Shown one piece after another: positions 15,900 to 24,814 of a DNA stretch of 64,000 nucleotides. Position numbers and translations under genes: made by a program. Source of the DNA: Pseudomonas azerbaijanoccidentalis (GTDB lineage Bacteria; Pseudomonadota; Gammaproteobacteria; Pseudomonadales; Pseudomonadaceae); contig NZ_JAHSTU010000002.1 of assembly GCF_019145495.1 (NCBI RefSeq), forward strand, positions 558,001 to 622,000. The letters run 5' to 3'. Numbering within the stretch: the first letter of the stretch is position 1; each line of letters starts with the position of its first letter. A model generated the notes under the pieces. That model was not told the origin of the DNA, searched no databases, and was given only the letters and a program-made list of their open reading frames with translations.

Positions 15900-16265
15900 T
15901 CAAACGACCAAAATCCAAAAAATGAACATTGCGAACAATAAGAGCACACCAATAATCCACGGCACCAACAACTTCCACTTCAGATGCACCGGCAAATTTA
16001 GTAGCTCACCTTTTTCTATTAGGCCGCGTCTCTCACAGAGATCAGGAAACAAAAACATCAATGCTGTCGAACCGCTCCTGACCGTTTTACCTAGCAATCC
16101 CAAACCAGACAAAGCCTTACGATTACTTGCTACAAACTTGCTCCTATTCAGATACCCTTCTATTAATTCTGTAAATAAATAAGAGAACACATATATCCAG
16201 CAAGAGACCAGAAGAGAGGAAAAAATTATGAATATCCCGACACCTACCAACGGAATATCACTCAA
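15900..16265 (-). CDS. Immunity-like membrane protein (second copy)
   Basis: A 121-residue protein with two hydrophobic segments, one at the N-terminus (GIFIIFSSLLVSCWIYVFSY) and one at the C-terminus (IIGVLLLFAMFIFWILVV), and a polar middle with the shared pattern KFVASNRKALSGLGLLGKTVRSG. It aligns with the 16390-16764 protein (HFVSVNKAAFSNMGVFGKFMRSG) and the frameshifted copy at 15509-15842. Its place downstream of an Hcp-linked cargo protein makes an inner-membrane immunity role likely, by analogy with other type VI effector operons. No named family. Confidence 0.65.
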   Translation of the reverse strand: MSDIPLVGVGIFIIFSSLLVSCWIYVFSYLFTELIEGYLNRSKFVASNRKALSGLGLLGKTVRSGSTALMFLFPDLCERRGLIEKGELLNLPVHLKWKLLVPWIIGVLLLFAMFIFWILVV

Positions 16266-16389
16266 TGAAACAATGACTCACAAATTATTTTATTCGACGA
16301 CCTGCATACGACACGACAGAGATTAATAATCATTAGAGGATTTTATCCTAAGTCATTTCTAGCCAGTAGTCTATTTGCACCCACCCAAC

Positions 16390-16764
16390 CTACTTAACAC
16401 ACTTCACAAAGACCCCAAACACAATAAAAGCAATACTTAATAGCCAGAACCCCCCCCACGAGATCACTAGCATCCTTTTTAAAGCTTTCGGAAATCGTTC
16501 GACTTCAGCAGCATTGACGATACCTCGCCTCACGGAAATCCCCGGCATAATCAAAACCATAGTGAGAACCCCACTACGCATAAACTTCCCAAAAACCCCC
16601 ATATTAGAAAATGCGGCTTTATTAACGCTCACAAAATGACTATTACACAAAAACGCTTCCGCTTTTTCGGTATGAACTTGCACAACATAAATCAACCACA
16701 CCATCAAAAGCAAAAGTGGACTCAGTATTATTAAAAATATCAAACCGATGTGAACGTCATTCAT
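16390..16764 (-). CDS. Immunity-like membrane protein (first copy)
   Basis: A 124-residue protein with an N-terminal hydrophobic segment (IGLIFLIILSPLLLLMVWLIYVV) and a C-terminal one (FWLLSIAFIVFGVFV). Its ATG overlaps the stop of the putative effector by four bases, the tight coupling typical of effector-immunity pairs. It shares the central N-K/R-x-A-x-S-x-x-G pattern with the next two genes, which indicates duplication. Two membrane spans would suit protection against a pore-forming toxin. The role is inferred from context. Confidence 0.7.
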   Translation of the reverse strand: MNDVHIGLIFLIILSPLLLLMVWLIYVVQVHTEKAEAFLCNSHFVSVNKAAFSNMGVFGKFMRSGVLTMVLIMPGISVRRGIVNAAEVERFPKALKRMLVISWGGFWLLSIAFIVFGVFVKCVK

Positions 16765-17738
16765 TGCTCTATTTTTCCATAGAGATATTCACCAATATAC
16801 TCACCTGCCATTTCGCCTATCTTCCCTCCTTCGATCCCACCCCATACACCGCCAACTACGCCGCACGCGAGTGCGCCAGGCCCGCTACTTGCAATACCCA
16901 ACACTAATACGCACGCAAAAGTGGTTGCATGCCCCCCAAGGTTTCCTCCAACGGCTCCACCAACAAGGCTTACCGCCAAAGAAGAACCCTCAACATACTT
17001 CGCCCTCGTACACTCATCCTCCCGCCCCAACGCACATGCCTGTTTGATCTTCAGACCCGCAGAGGTAACCTCCAACGCAGTACCGATGTAGACTCCCCGC
17101 TTGATCAACTTCGCCGCCCTGGCCACGCCACTGACCTTCTGCGCATAGCCGGCAATCTCGCCAGTACTCATGTACCTTTTGGTCGAAATCCCCAACATTC
17201 GTTTGATCGAACCTTGGGAACGCAATCCCGAGCCGTAAGAGGCAACATTGTCCAGCTGCTTCTCCAACTTGATGAATAACCTGGCGCGTTCGCTGTAGAA
17301 CCTGTCTCTGGCTGTAATAGATCCGCTGCGCAGATAGTTCTCATGGGCCTGTTCGATTTCCTCTAGCGTTGCCTTGATCGCGGCCATGTATTTGCTCCAC
17401 CCATCACTGACAGCCCCGGCGCCGATAGCGCCATAGTCGAGTACTTCCTGCAGCAGTTCGAAGTTGTCGAGAAAGAAGTCGTCGGCGTCGACCTGATTAG
17501 TCAGCAGGGCGATGTGAATATCCCTGGCTTTGCTCATCAAGTACGCCTCTTGATGGGTACTGGATGAGGTAGTCACATCACCGATGATCACTAATTCACC
17601 CGCCAACACAGCAGTGTTGGCGATATGGCTGTTGAGTGCATCAAACTTGGTTCTTGCAACCCCGGTCAGTCGCAGTTCGGCCTTGAGGGATTCGAAAGAC
17701 TGGGTTCGTGAGTTGATAAACGCTAGAGGCTCTGACAT
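16761..17738 (-). CDS. Putative Hcp-delivered type VI effector, glycine-zipper C-terminus
   Basis: A 325-residue protein with no signal peptide. Residues 1-235 are mostly helical and soluble. The C-terminal part (about 250-315) is dominated by glycine-rich hydrophobic stretches (SLVGGAVGGNLGG, LGIASSGPGALACGVVGGVWGG, GGKIGEMAGEYIGEYLYG), a pattern seen in membrane-inserting toxins. It starts 7 bases after hcp and its stop overlaps the first membrane immunity-like gene. Hcp-adjacent cargo genes are commonly type VI effectors; pore formation in the target inner membrane is my inference. No catalytic motif is visible. Confidence 0.68.
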   Translation of the reverse strand: MSEPLAFINSRTQSFESLKAELRLTGVARTKFDALNSHIANTAVLAGELVIIGDVTTSSSTHQEAYLMSKARDIHIALLTNQVDADDFFLDNFELLQEVLDYGAIGAGAVSDGWSKYMAAIKATLEEIEQAHENYLRSGSITARDRFYSERARLFIKLEKQLDNVASYGSGLRSQGSIKRMLGISTKRYMSTGEIAGYAQKVSGVARAAKLIKRGVYIGTALEVTSAGLKIKQACALGREDECTRAKYVEGSSLAVSLVGGAVGGNLGGHATTFACVLVLGIASSGPGALACGVVGGVWGGIEGGKIGEMAGEYIGEYLYGKIEQ

Positions 17739-17745
17739 CTACGCC

Positions 17746-18234
17746 TCACGAATATCTTTTATTGCTAATGCGATCCCAGCCACCCGCGATGTTGCCGCCG
17801 CCTGCACCATCGCTTCGTTTTTGCTGGATGTACACGGTTTTAATGCGGCCGTAATTCAGTTGCACGATTTCAACGGGAATGCCGACTGCGGCATTTTGCG
17901 TGTAATCGGCGATGATGACTTCCTCTAGCACAATCTCGTAGTACTTGAGCTTGTCGGTACCCGCCCGGCTAAGCACCAAGGTGACCTCTTTCAGGTGCTC
18001 ACCGGCGCAACTGGCTTCCATCAGTTTGCAGCTGGATTTGTCCAGCGTTTTGGTAAACGTGAAATGGCTCAGGGTTGTCCGGCCGGCGGTAGCGCCACCG
18101 GCAGAGCTGGCGGTGGCTGAGGTGCTTTGATAAGTGCTAAAACTGTAGCCACTCACTTCGATCCAGTTACGGTATTTTTCATCCAGCGCTTCGCCCGGAA
18201 TACCTTCAATTTTGATAAAAGCGTCGAACGCCAT
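17746..18234 (-). CDS. hcp: Hcp, type VI secretion tube protein
   Basis: A 162-residue Hcp-family protein beginning MAFDAFIKIEGIPGEALDEKYRNWIEV. Other family marks are the central THFTFTK-like strand (LSHFTFTKTLDKSS), the LMEASCAGEHLKEVTLVL segment and the C-terminal KTVYIQQKRSDG. Hcp forms the hexameric rings of the type VI tube and carries small effectors in its lumen. No sheath, baseplate or ATPase genes are in the window, so this is an orphan hcp that would use a system encoded elsewhere. It heads the effector-immunity operon. Confidence 0.92.
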   Translation of the reverse strand: MAFDAFIKIEGIPGEALDEKYRNWIEVSGYSFSTYQSTSATASSAGGATAGRTTLSHFTFTKTLDKSSCKLMEASCAGEHLKEVTLVLSRAGTDKLKYYEIVLEEVIIADYTQNAAVGIPVEIVQLNYGRIKTVYIQQKRSDGAGGGNIAGGWDRISNKRYS

Positions 18235-18869
18235 AAAACCGCTCCTTGGCAGTGGTTGGTTTTTTTAAGGGAGCAGGAAATCTACGCCGTTCGGGATCAG
18301 CGTTGACTCATTCAGACATCGCCAAAAAACAGGATCAGATGTTTCCGATTCTGGTTTGGCAGTCGGATGTAGGACGCTTCCGCGCACCAACCATTGGAGT
18401 GGGTTTGGGGTGCAGTTTCAGTAGGGGTGGTGGCTGGTCTGGCGCATTCGCGAGCAGGCTCGCTCCCACAGGGAATACGTCAGCGGATCTGCTCCGTAGA
18501 ATTGCTCACGGTTCTGATGCTTCTTCTCACCTGTAATGCTTGCTATACATCCCCCATCGACAAGCCCCTCCGGGCTTGAGGCCAGTGAGTGAACGCCCCC
18601 GCCTCACTCATCTAGACTTAACGGATAGTCGTAGGCAGAACCGAGCACGTCGCTTTGGTGCAGTTCGATCAATAGCGGCGTGGCAAGCTGCCCTTTATGC
18701 CCAGTAGAGGTGCGGCGAAGACCGTGCCGGGCACAACAAGATGCCCGCCAAGGGTGCCCTGGCCACCGGCCTGAAATCCACGATACCGTGACGTGGTGTG
18801 AATGCCGCAGCCGACACTTTCGGACGACCGACGACCTTCTGGTTTGTCCGTGACCGTGAGGATTGCTGA
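18235..18869. other. Divergent gap between hcp and fds, with one REP element
   Basis: This 635-base region separates the divergent hcp and formate dehydrogenase operons and must hold both promoters. A REP element (CGCGAGCAGGCTCGCTCCCACAG) lies at about 18441-18474. No coding frame here is convincing. I could not pick a promoter with confidence. The last 200 bases before 18870 are probably the fds leader. Confidence 0.5.
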
Positions 18870-19346
18870 ATGCCTGATGAGTTGTTGCACCTGCCTGTGG
18901 TCAACAGTCTGCTGGAGCGCCATAAGGGCACCCCGGGTGCGCTGTTGCCCATTCTTCATGATCTTCAGGAGCGCATCGGTTACGTCCCCGATGCCGCCGT
19001 CCCCGAGATTGCCCATGCCCTCAACCTGAGCCAGGCCGAGGTTCGTGGGGTGATCAGTTTTTACCATGACTTCCGTACCGCACCGCCCGCGCGACATATC
19101 CTGCGGCTGTGCCGGGCTGAGTCGTGCAAGAGCCGTGGTGCCGAGGATCTCGCTGCGCAGTTGCGCGAGCGGCTGCAACTGGATGATCACGGTAGCAGTG
19201 CCGATGGCAGCATCAGTTTGCGTCCGGTGTATTGCCTGGGTGCCTGCGCCTGTTCGCCAGCGCTGGAGTTGGACGGCCGGGTGCATGCGCGGCTCAGTGC
19301 CGAGCGTCTGGATGCCTTGCTTGATGCTTGCCGGGAGGACGCTTGA
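18870..19346 (+). CDS. fdsG: NAD-dependent formate dehydrogenase, gamma subunit
   Basis: A 158-residue NuoE-like protein carrying a [2Fe-2S] cluster. The thioredoxin-like cluster ligands are CRAESC near 88-93 and CLGAC near 127-131. The N-terminal three-helix part (LLPILHDLQERIGYVPDAAVPEIAHALNLS) is typical of NuoE and FdsG. In the soluble formate dehydrogenase it passes electrons between the molybdenum subunit and the flavin subunit. Its stop overlaps the next start (TGATG), as expected for a complex made in fixed ratio. Confidence 0.9.
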   Translation: MPDELLHLPVVNSLLERHKGTPGALLPILHDLQERIGYVPDAAVPEIAHALNLSQAEVRGVISFYHDFRTAPPARHILRLCRAESCKSRGAEDLAAQLRERLQLDDHGSSADGSISLRPVYCLGACACSPALELDGRVHARLSAERLDALLDACREDA

Positions 19347-20905
19347 TGCCGACTCTTTATCTGCCTTGTGATTCGCTAGCCCGTGCCGTGGGGGCCGATG
19401 AGGTGGCGACAGCCCTAATCACTCAGGCCCACGAACGCAATTTTCCGCTGGAGTTGCAGCGCACCAGTTCGCGCGGGCTGTATTGGCTGGAACCGTTGCT
19501 GGAAGTGGACAGCCCACAAGGTCGTATCGGCTTCGGCCCGCTGACGGCTGCTGATGTGCCATCGGTGCTCGAAGCGCTGAAAGGCGATCCATCCGCTCAT
19601 CCACTGGCCTTGGGCCTGGTGGAGGAGTTGACGTATCTGAAGACGCAACAACGCCTGCTGTTCGCTCGCGCCGGTATCACCCGGCCGCTGTCGCTGGACG
19701 ATTATCAAGCCCATGGCGGTTTCGAAGGGTTAACGAGGGCAGTTGCCATCGGCGGCGAGCAAACTGCGACTGCGGTGTTCGACTCAGGCCTGCGTGGCCG
19801 GGGCGGTGCGGCCTTCCCTGCCGGGATCAAATGGCGCACGGTGCGCGCGACCGAAGCGGCGCAAAAGTACATTGTGTGCAATGCCGACGAAGGCGACTCC
19901 GGCACCTTCGCCGACCGCATGTTGATGGAAGGCGACCCTTTCCTGCTGATCGAAGGCATGGCCATCGCGGGAATAACCGTCGGCGCCACCTTCGGCTACA
20001 TCTATGTGCGTTCGGAATATCCCGATGCCGTGGCCACACTACGCGCCGCGCTAAACATCGCCCAAACCGCCGGTTACCTCGGCGCCAATGTCGGCGGCAG
20101 CGGCCTGGCCTTTGATATGGAAGTACGTGTCGGTGCCGGTGCTTACATCTGCGGTGAAGAAACCGCGCTCCTGGACTCCCTCGAAGGCAAGCGCGGGATC
20201 GTCCGCGCCAAGCCGCCGATTCCTGCCTTGAAGGGTTTGTTCGGCCAACCAACCCTGGTGCACAACGTGCTGACGTTGGCCTCGGTGCCGCTGATTCTGG
20301 CCAAGGGTGCGCAGTTCTATCGCGATTACGGCATGGGCCGTTCCCTGGGCACCATGCCTTTCCAATTGGCGGGCAACATTCGTCACGGCGGTCTGGTGGA
20401 ACGGGCCTTTGGCCTGACCCTGCGGGAACTGGTGGAAGACTACGGCGGAGGCACCGCCAGTGGCCGGCTGCTGAAAGCCGCTCAGGTGGGTGGCCCGCTC
20501 GGCGCCTGGGTGCCGCCGTCGCAATTCGACACGCCACTGGATTACGAGGCATTCGCCGGTATCGGCGCAATGCTGGGTCACGGTGGCGTGGTGGTGGCGG
20601 ACGATACGCTGGACATGGCCCACATGGCGCGCTTCGCCTTGCAGTTCTGCGCCGAGGAATCCTGTGGCAAGTGCACACCGTGCCGCATCGGTTCGACTCG
20701 CGGCGTCGAGGTGATCGACCGAATGCTGGCCGCGCCGGACCAGAGTGGTCGCGATGAACAGGCGCTCATCCTCAAGGACCTGTGCGACACGATGCAATAC
20801 GGTTCGCTGTGCGCGCTGGGCGGCATGGCCCCCTTCCCGGTGGTCAGCGCCCTCAAGTACTTCCCTGCCGACTTCGGTCTGCAAGCCTCGGAGGCCGAGC
20901 AATGA
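19346..20905 (+). CDS. fdsB: NAD-dependent formate dehydrogenase, beta subunit
   Basis: A 519-residue NuoF-like flavoprotein that reduces NAD+. An N-terminal thioredoxin-like extension (about 1-110) precedes the NuoF core. The FMN site shows GRGGAAFPAGIKW and NADEGDSGTFADR, the NADH region GAGAYICGEETALLDSLEG, and the C-terminal [4Fe-4S] site ESCGKCTPCRIG. The ATG at 19346 overlaps the fdsG stop and is preferred over an in-frame ATG 18 bases upstream that lies inside fdsG. The NuoE-type and NuoF-type subunits together form the diaphorase unit of the complex. Confidence 0.92.
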   Translation: MPTLYLPCDSLARAVGADEVATALITQAHERNFPLELQRTSSRGLYWLEPLLEVDSPQGRIGFGPLTAADVPSVLEALKGDPSAHPLALGLVEELTYLKTQQRLLFARAGITRPLSLDDYQAHGGFEGLTRAVAIGGEQTATAVFDSGLRGRGGAAFPAGIKWRTVRATEAAQKYIVCNADEGDSGTFADRMLMEGDPFLLIEGMAIAGITVGATFGYIYVRSEYPDAVATLRAALNIAQTAGYLGANVGGSGLAFDMEVRVGAGAYICGEETALLDSLEGKRGIVRAKPPIPALKGLFGQPTLVHNVLTLASVPLILAKGAQFYRDYGMGRSLGTMPFQLAGNIRHGGLVERAFGLTLRELVEDYGGGTASGRLLKAAQVGGPLGAWVPPSQFDTPLDYEAFAGIGAMLGHGGVVVADDTLDMAHMARFALQFCAEESCGKCTPCRIGSTRGVEVIDRMLAAPDQSGRDEQALILKDLCDTMQYGSLCALGGMAPFPVVSALKYFPADFGLQASEAEQ

Positions 20906-23778
20906 TTACTCTCTTCGACCCGAAAACAGACATTGACCTGGGTACGCCGGCCCGCGACAGCGACGTGCAAGTCACCCTGAGCATCGATGGCCGCAGCATC
21001 AGCGTGCCCGAAGGCACTTCGGTGATGCGCGCTGCTGCGTTGCTGGGCACCACCATTCCCAAACTCTGTGCCACCGACAGCCTGGAAGCCTTCGGCTCCT
21101 GCCGCATGTGCCTGGTGGAGATCGACGGCATGCGCGGTTATCCGGCTTCCTGCACCACGCCGGTCAGCGAAGGCATGACCGTCCACACCCAGACGCCGAA
21201 GCTCGCGACCCTGCGGCGCAACGTCATGGAGTTGTACATTTCCGATCACCCGCTGGATTGCCTGACCTGCTCGGCCAACGGCAACTGCGAGCTGCAAACC
21301 GTGGCCGGTCAGGTCGGCCTGCGGGAGGTGCGTTACGGCTATGAAGGCGACAACCATTTGGCCGACGTGAAGGACACGTCCAACCCCTATTTCGATTACG
21401 ACCCGAGCAAGTGCATCGTCTGCAACCGCTGCGTGCGCGCCTGCGAAGAAACCCAGGGCACTTTTGCCCTGACGATTACCGGGCGCGGGTTTGAATCCCG
21501 TGTTTCGGCTGCTGGTGGGGATAACTTCCTCGATTCGGAATGCGTGTCCTGCGGCGCCTGTGTGCAAGCCTGCCCTACCGCGACGCTGATGGAAAAAAGC
21601 GTGGTCGAACTGGGCCAGCCCGAGCGCAGCGTGATCACCACCTGTGCCTATTGCGGCGTGGGCTGCTCGTTCCGTGCCGAGATGAAAGGCGACCAACTTG
21701 TACGCATGGTTCCGGACAAGAACGGTCAGGCCAACCACGGCCACTCTTGCGTCAAAGGACGCTTTGCCTGGGGCTATGCGACCCACCCGGATCGCATCAC
21801 CAAGCCGATGATCCGCAAGCACATCAACGACCCGTGGCAGGAAGTCAGCTGGGATGAAGCGGTGACTTATGCCGCCAGCGAGTTCCGTCGCCTGCAACAG
21901 AAATACGGTCGCGATTCGATTGGCGGGATCACCTCCAGCCGCTGCACCAACGAAGAAACCTATCTGGTGCAAAAACTGGTGCGTGCGGCGTTCGGCAACA
22001 ACAACGTCGACACCTGTGCGCGGGTTTGTCATTCGCCGACCGGTTATGGCTTGAAGCAAACGTTGGGGGAATCTGCCGGCACCCAGAGTTTCGACTCGGT
22101 GATGAAGGCCGACGTGATCCTGGTGATGGGCGCCAACCCCAGCGACGCTCACCCGGTGTTCGCCTCGCAGCTCAAACGCCGTTTGCGTGAAGGGGCGCGG
22201 CTGATTGTTATCGATCCACGACGCATTGATCTGGTGGACACGGTGCATGCCCGCGCTGAACTGCATTTGGCTCTGCGCCCTGGCACCAACGTCGCCATGC
22301 TCAATGCGTTGGCCCACGTCATCGTGACTGAAGGTTTGCTCAAACAAGACTTCATCAACGCCCGTTGTGAGCCTGGTGATTTCGCCCAGTGGAGCGATTT
22401 TGTCAGCCGTGCGGAGAACTCGCCGGAAGTGCTCGGCCCCATCTGCGGCGTACCCGCTGCCGATATCCGTGCCGCTGCGCGTTTGTACGCCACTGGCGGC
22501 AACGCGGCGATCTACTACGGTTTGGGCGTCACCGAACACAGCCAAGGCAGTACTTCGGTGATGGGCATCGCCAACCTCGCCATGGCCACCGGCAACATCG
22601 GCCGCGAGGGCGTGGGCGTGAACCCGTTGCGGGGGCAAAACAACGTGCAGGGCTCCTGTGACATGGGCTCTTTCCCTCACGAGTTGCCCGGCTACCGGCA
22701 CGTCTCCAACGAGGTGGTACGAGCGCAGTTTGAACAGGCCTGGAACGTCACCCTGCAACCCGACCCGGGATTGCGTATCCCCAATATGTTCGAGGCAGCC
22801 TTGGGTGGCAGCTTCAAGGGCTTGTATTGCCAGGGCGAAGACATCGCCCAGAGCGATCCGAATACCCAGCACGTCACCGCGGCGCTGTCGGCCATGGAAT
22901 GCATCGTAGTGCAGGACATTTTCCTCAACGAAACCGCCAAGTTCGCCCACGTGTTCCTGCCGGGCAGTTCGTTCTTGGAAAAGGACGGTACTTTCACCAA
23001 CGCCGAACGGCGGATCTCGCGGGTGCGCAAGGTCATGGACCCGCTAGGCGGCAAGGCTGACTGGGAAGGCACCGTGGCCCTGGCCAATGCCTTGGGTTAC
23101 CCGATGAGCTATCAGCATCCATCGCAAATCATGGATGAAATCGCCAGCCTGACGCCGACTTTCACCAACGTCAGCTACGCCGAACTGGATCGCCACGGCA
23201 GCCTGCAATGGCCGTGCAACGCGGCGGCACCCGACGGCACGCCGACCATGCACATCGAGGAATTCGTGCGCGGCAAGGGACGCTTCATGCTCACCGGCTA
23301 CGTGCCGACCGAGGAGAAGGTCAACGCTCGCTATCCGCTGCTGCTCACCACCGGACGCATCCTTAGTCAGTACAACGTCGGCGCGCAAACCCGGCGTACC
23401 GACAACGTTGCCTGGCATGACGAAGATCGCCTGGAAATCCATCCGACCGACGCCGAGAGCCGTGGCATCAACGAAGGCGACTGGGTCGGCATCGGCAGCC
23501 GCGCCGGGCAGACCGTGTTGCGGGCGCGGATCACCGAACGGGTCGCGCCGGGCGTGGTGTACACCACGTTCCACTTCCCGGAATCGGGGGCCAACGTGAT
23601 CACCACCGACAACTCCGACTGGGCCACCAACTGTCCGGAGTACAAGGTCACCGCCGTGGAAGTCAGCCGCGTTTATCACCCTTCGGAGTGGCAGAAGCGC
23701 TTCCAGGAGTTCAGCGATGAGCAGCATCGGTTGCTGAAAGAACGTCGGCACCCCGAGAAAGCCGAGGTGCGTAAATGA
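20902..23778 (+). CDS. fdsA: NAD-dependent formate dehydrogenase, alpha (molybdenum) subunit
   Basis: A 958-residue catalytic subunit that oxidises formate to CO2. Cluster sites in order: an N-terminal [2Fe-2S] domain (CATDS... SCRMC), the NuoG-like HPLDCLTCSANGNC, two [4Fe-4S] motifs (CIVCNRCVRAC and CVSCGACVQAC), then CAYCGVGC at the start of the molybdopterin domain. The molybdenum ligand region reads CARVCHSPTGYG with cysteine and no in-frame TGA, so this is a Cys rather than a selenocysteine enzyme. The ATG at 20902 overlaps the fdsB stop by four bases. The C-terminal VGIGSRAGQTVLRARI segment is the usual cofactor-binding barrel. Confidence 0.93.
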   Translation: MITLFDPKTDIDLGTPARDSDVQVTLSIDGRSISVPEGTSVMRAAALLGTTIPKLCATDSLEAFGSCRMCLVEIDGMRGYPASCTTPVSEGMTVHTQTPKLATLRRNVMELYISDHPLDCLTCSANGNCELQTVAGQVGLREVRYGYEGDNHLADVKDTSNPYFDYDPSKCIVCNRCVRACEETQGTFALTITGRGFESRVSAAGGDNFLDSECVSCGACVQACPTATLMEKSVVELGQPERSVITTCAYCGVGCSFRAEMKGDQLVRMVPDKNGQANHGHSCVKGRFAWGYATHPDRITKPMIRKHINDPWQEVSWDEAVTYAASEFRRLQQKYGRDSIGGITSSRCTNEETYLVQKLVRAAFGNNNVDTCARVCHSPTGYGLKQTLGESAGTQSFDSVMKADVILVMGANPSDAHPVFASQLKRRLREGARLIVIDPRRIDLVDTVHARAELHLALRPGTNVAMLNALAHVIVTEGLLKQDFINARCEPGDFAQWSDFVSRAENSPEVLGPICGVPAADIRAAARLYATGGNAAIYYGLGVTEHSQGSTSVMGIANLAMATGNIGREGVGVNPLRGQNNVQGSCDMGSFPHELPGYRHVSNEVVRAQFEQAWNVTLQPDPGLRIPNMFEAALGGSFKGLYCQGEDIAQSDPNTQHVTAALSAMECIVVQDIFLNETAKFAHVFLPGSSFLEKDGTFTNAERRISRVRKVMDPLGGKADWEGTVALANALGYPMSYQHPSQIMDEIASLTPTFTNVSYAELDRHGSLQWPCNAAAPDGTPTMHIEEFVRGKGRFMLTGYVPTEEKVNARYPLLLTTGRILSQYNVGAQTRRTDNVAWHDEDRLEIHPTDAESRGINEGDWVGIGSRAGQTVLRARITERVAPGVVYTTFHFPESGANVITTDNSDWATNCPEYKVTAVEVSRVYHPSEWQKRFQEFSDEQHRLLKERRHPEKAEVRK

Positions 23779-23996
23779 GTACCGATAACCTGATCAAGAT
23801 GGCCAACCAGATTGGCCAATACTTTGCGACGCAACCGGACCAGGAACAGGCAGTGCTAGGCGTGCGTAATCATCTGCAAATGTTCTGGGCGCCAAGCATG
23901 CGCAAGGAATTGTTGGCGTGGCAGACGGAGCATAAAGGGGCGGACTTGCATCCGTTGGTGCAGGCGGCGGTGAGTGGGGCGGGTTGGGAGGCCTAA
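23775..23996 (+). CDS. fdsD: NAD-dependent formate dehydrogenase, delta subunit
   Basis: A 73-residue protein starting MSTDNLIKMANQIGQYF, overlapping the fdsA stop by four bases. The pattern QIGQYFATQP..A..GVRNHLQMFWAPSMR matches FdsD, the small subunit of soluble NAD-linked formate dehydrogenases. The usual fdsC/fdhD gene, needed for sulfuration of the molybdenum cofactor, does not follow here and must lie elsewhere if the enzyme is active. Confidence 0.88.
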   Translation: MSTDNLIKMANQIGQYFATQPDQEQAVLGVRNHLQMFWAPSMRKELLAWQTEHKGADLHPLVQAAVSGAGWEA

Positions 23997-24028
23997 ACCT
24001 GGCCGTTCCCGACTGAACAGCTAAACAA

Positions 24029-24122
24029 CTGTGGGAGCGAGCCTGCTCGCGATAGCGGTGTATCAGTCAGCTCACATGCTGAATGTTGCGCAGCCATCGC
24101 GGGCAAGCCCGCTCCCACAGGG
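24029..24122. repeat. Inverted pair of REP elements
   Basis: CTGTGGGAGCGAGCCTGCTC (about 24029-24060) faces GCGGGCAAGCCCGCTCCCAC (about 24091-24122), 30 bases apart. This pair follows fdsD and could act as a transcription or RNA-decay boundary. Confidence 0.85.
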
Positions 24123-24152
24123 CCTGCGTCGTTCACGAGTGTTGTGACCGGC

Positions 24153-24287
24153 TCATAGCAGGTGCTGGGAGATCAATTTGGAGACCTCGACCATCGAGGT
24201 CTTGCCGGTGAACTCGAACTTTACTTTCCCCAGCGACGAAAAATAGATTTCCAGTTCGGAATCCAGATCAAACGTCCCCGAGGTTCC
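24153..24287 (-). pseudogene. C-terminal fragment of a PH-domain gene
   Basis: The minus strand reads the last 40-odd residues of a PH-domain protein (FDLDSELEIYFSSLGKVK, FEFTGKTSMVEVSKLISQHLL) to a TGA at 24155-24153. It is nearly identical to the end of the intact gene at 5658-6026. The upstream part is missing: homology ends abruptly at about 24287, just before the potassium channel gene. It is therefore a relic of a second copy, cut by a deletion or rearrangement. Confidence 0.85.
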
Positions 24288-24321
24288 ACCCTAAACACGA
24301 CTTCAGGGCATTCGGCCTCCC

Positions 24322-24663
24322 TTACTTGTCGCCACCTGTTACCCGCACCGCACTCTCGATGGCCCGCACGCTGATTGCCGCAAAGATCGCTGTCAGCAGC
24401 ACGCCGTTGAACCCCAGCAGTATCGCCAGCAGCCGCGACAGCGCCTGCTTCGGCACGAGTTCGCCATAGCCGATGGTCAGGCCGGTCACGAAGCCGAAGT
24501 AGATCCCGTCGAACGGCTGCCAACCTTCCAGGTAGCTGATGATCAGGCCAAACGTGACGATGACGACCAGCATGGTGGAAAGGATCGGCCAGACGATTCG
24601 AAGGTAATAACCAACGGCTTTATAAAACTCTCGACGGATGTGCGACGTAGGAGCGAGCTTCAT
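24322..24663 (-). CDS. Small two-transmembrane potassium channel-like protein
   Basis: A 113-residue protein with two hydrophobic segments (IVWPILSTMLVVIVTFGLIIS and AILLGFNGVLLTAIFAAIS) around a pore loop containing TIGYGEL, the potassium-channel selectivity filter pattern TxGYG. GWQPFDGIYFGFVTGLT before it fits the pore helix. The ATG at 24663 starts MKLAPTSHIRREF; a longer frame upstream has no ribosome site. No cytoplasmic regulatory domain is present, so it would act as a minimal tetrameric channel. Confidence 0.85.
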   Translation of the reverse strand: MKLAPTSHIRREFYKAVGYYLRIVWPILSTMLVVIVTFGLIISYLEGWQPFDGIYFGFVTGLTIGYGELVPKQALSRLLAILLGFNGVLLTAIFAAISVRAIESAVRVTGGDK

Positions 24664-24814
24664 GTCATGGGCTTCCTGAGGTTTGCCTGGGCGGCAGGCG
24701 TTTTGGCACCCCAACAGCTTGGCACAGGATTGGAAATCTGATGGCCGGACCAACGGAGCATGGCCAATGCGCCACAGGGTTTACGCTGAAATGACCCGAC
24801 ACCGGAGAACTCCC

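Noticed and set aside
20578..22950. A 790-codon frame antisense to the formate dehydrogenase alpha gene
   Set aside because: Shadow of strong third-position GC bias; no start signal or domain.
20902..23778. Selenocysteine formate dehydrogenase
   Set aside because: The molybdenum ligand codon is Cys (CARVCHSP), with no in-frame TGA or SECIS-like hairpin needed.
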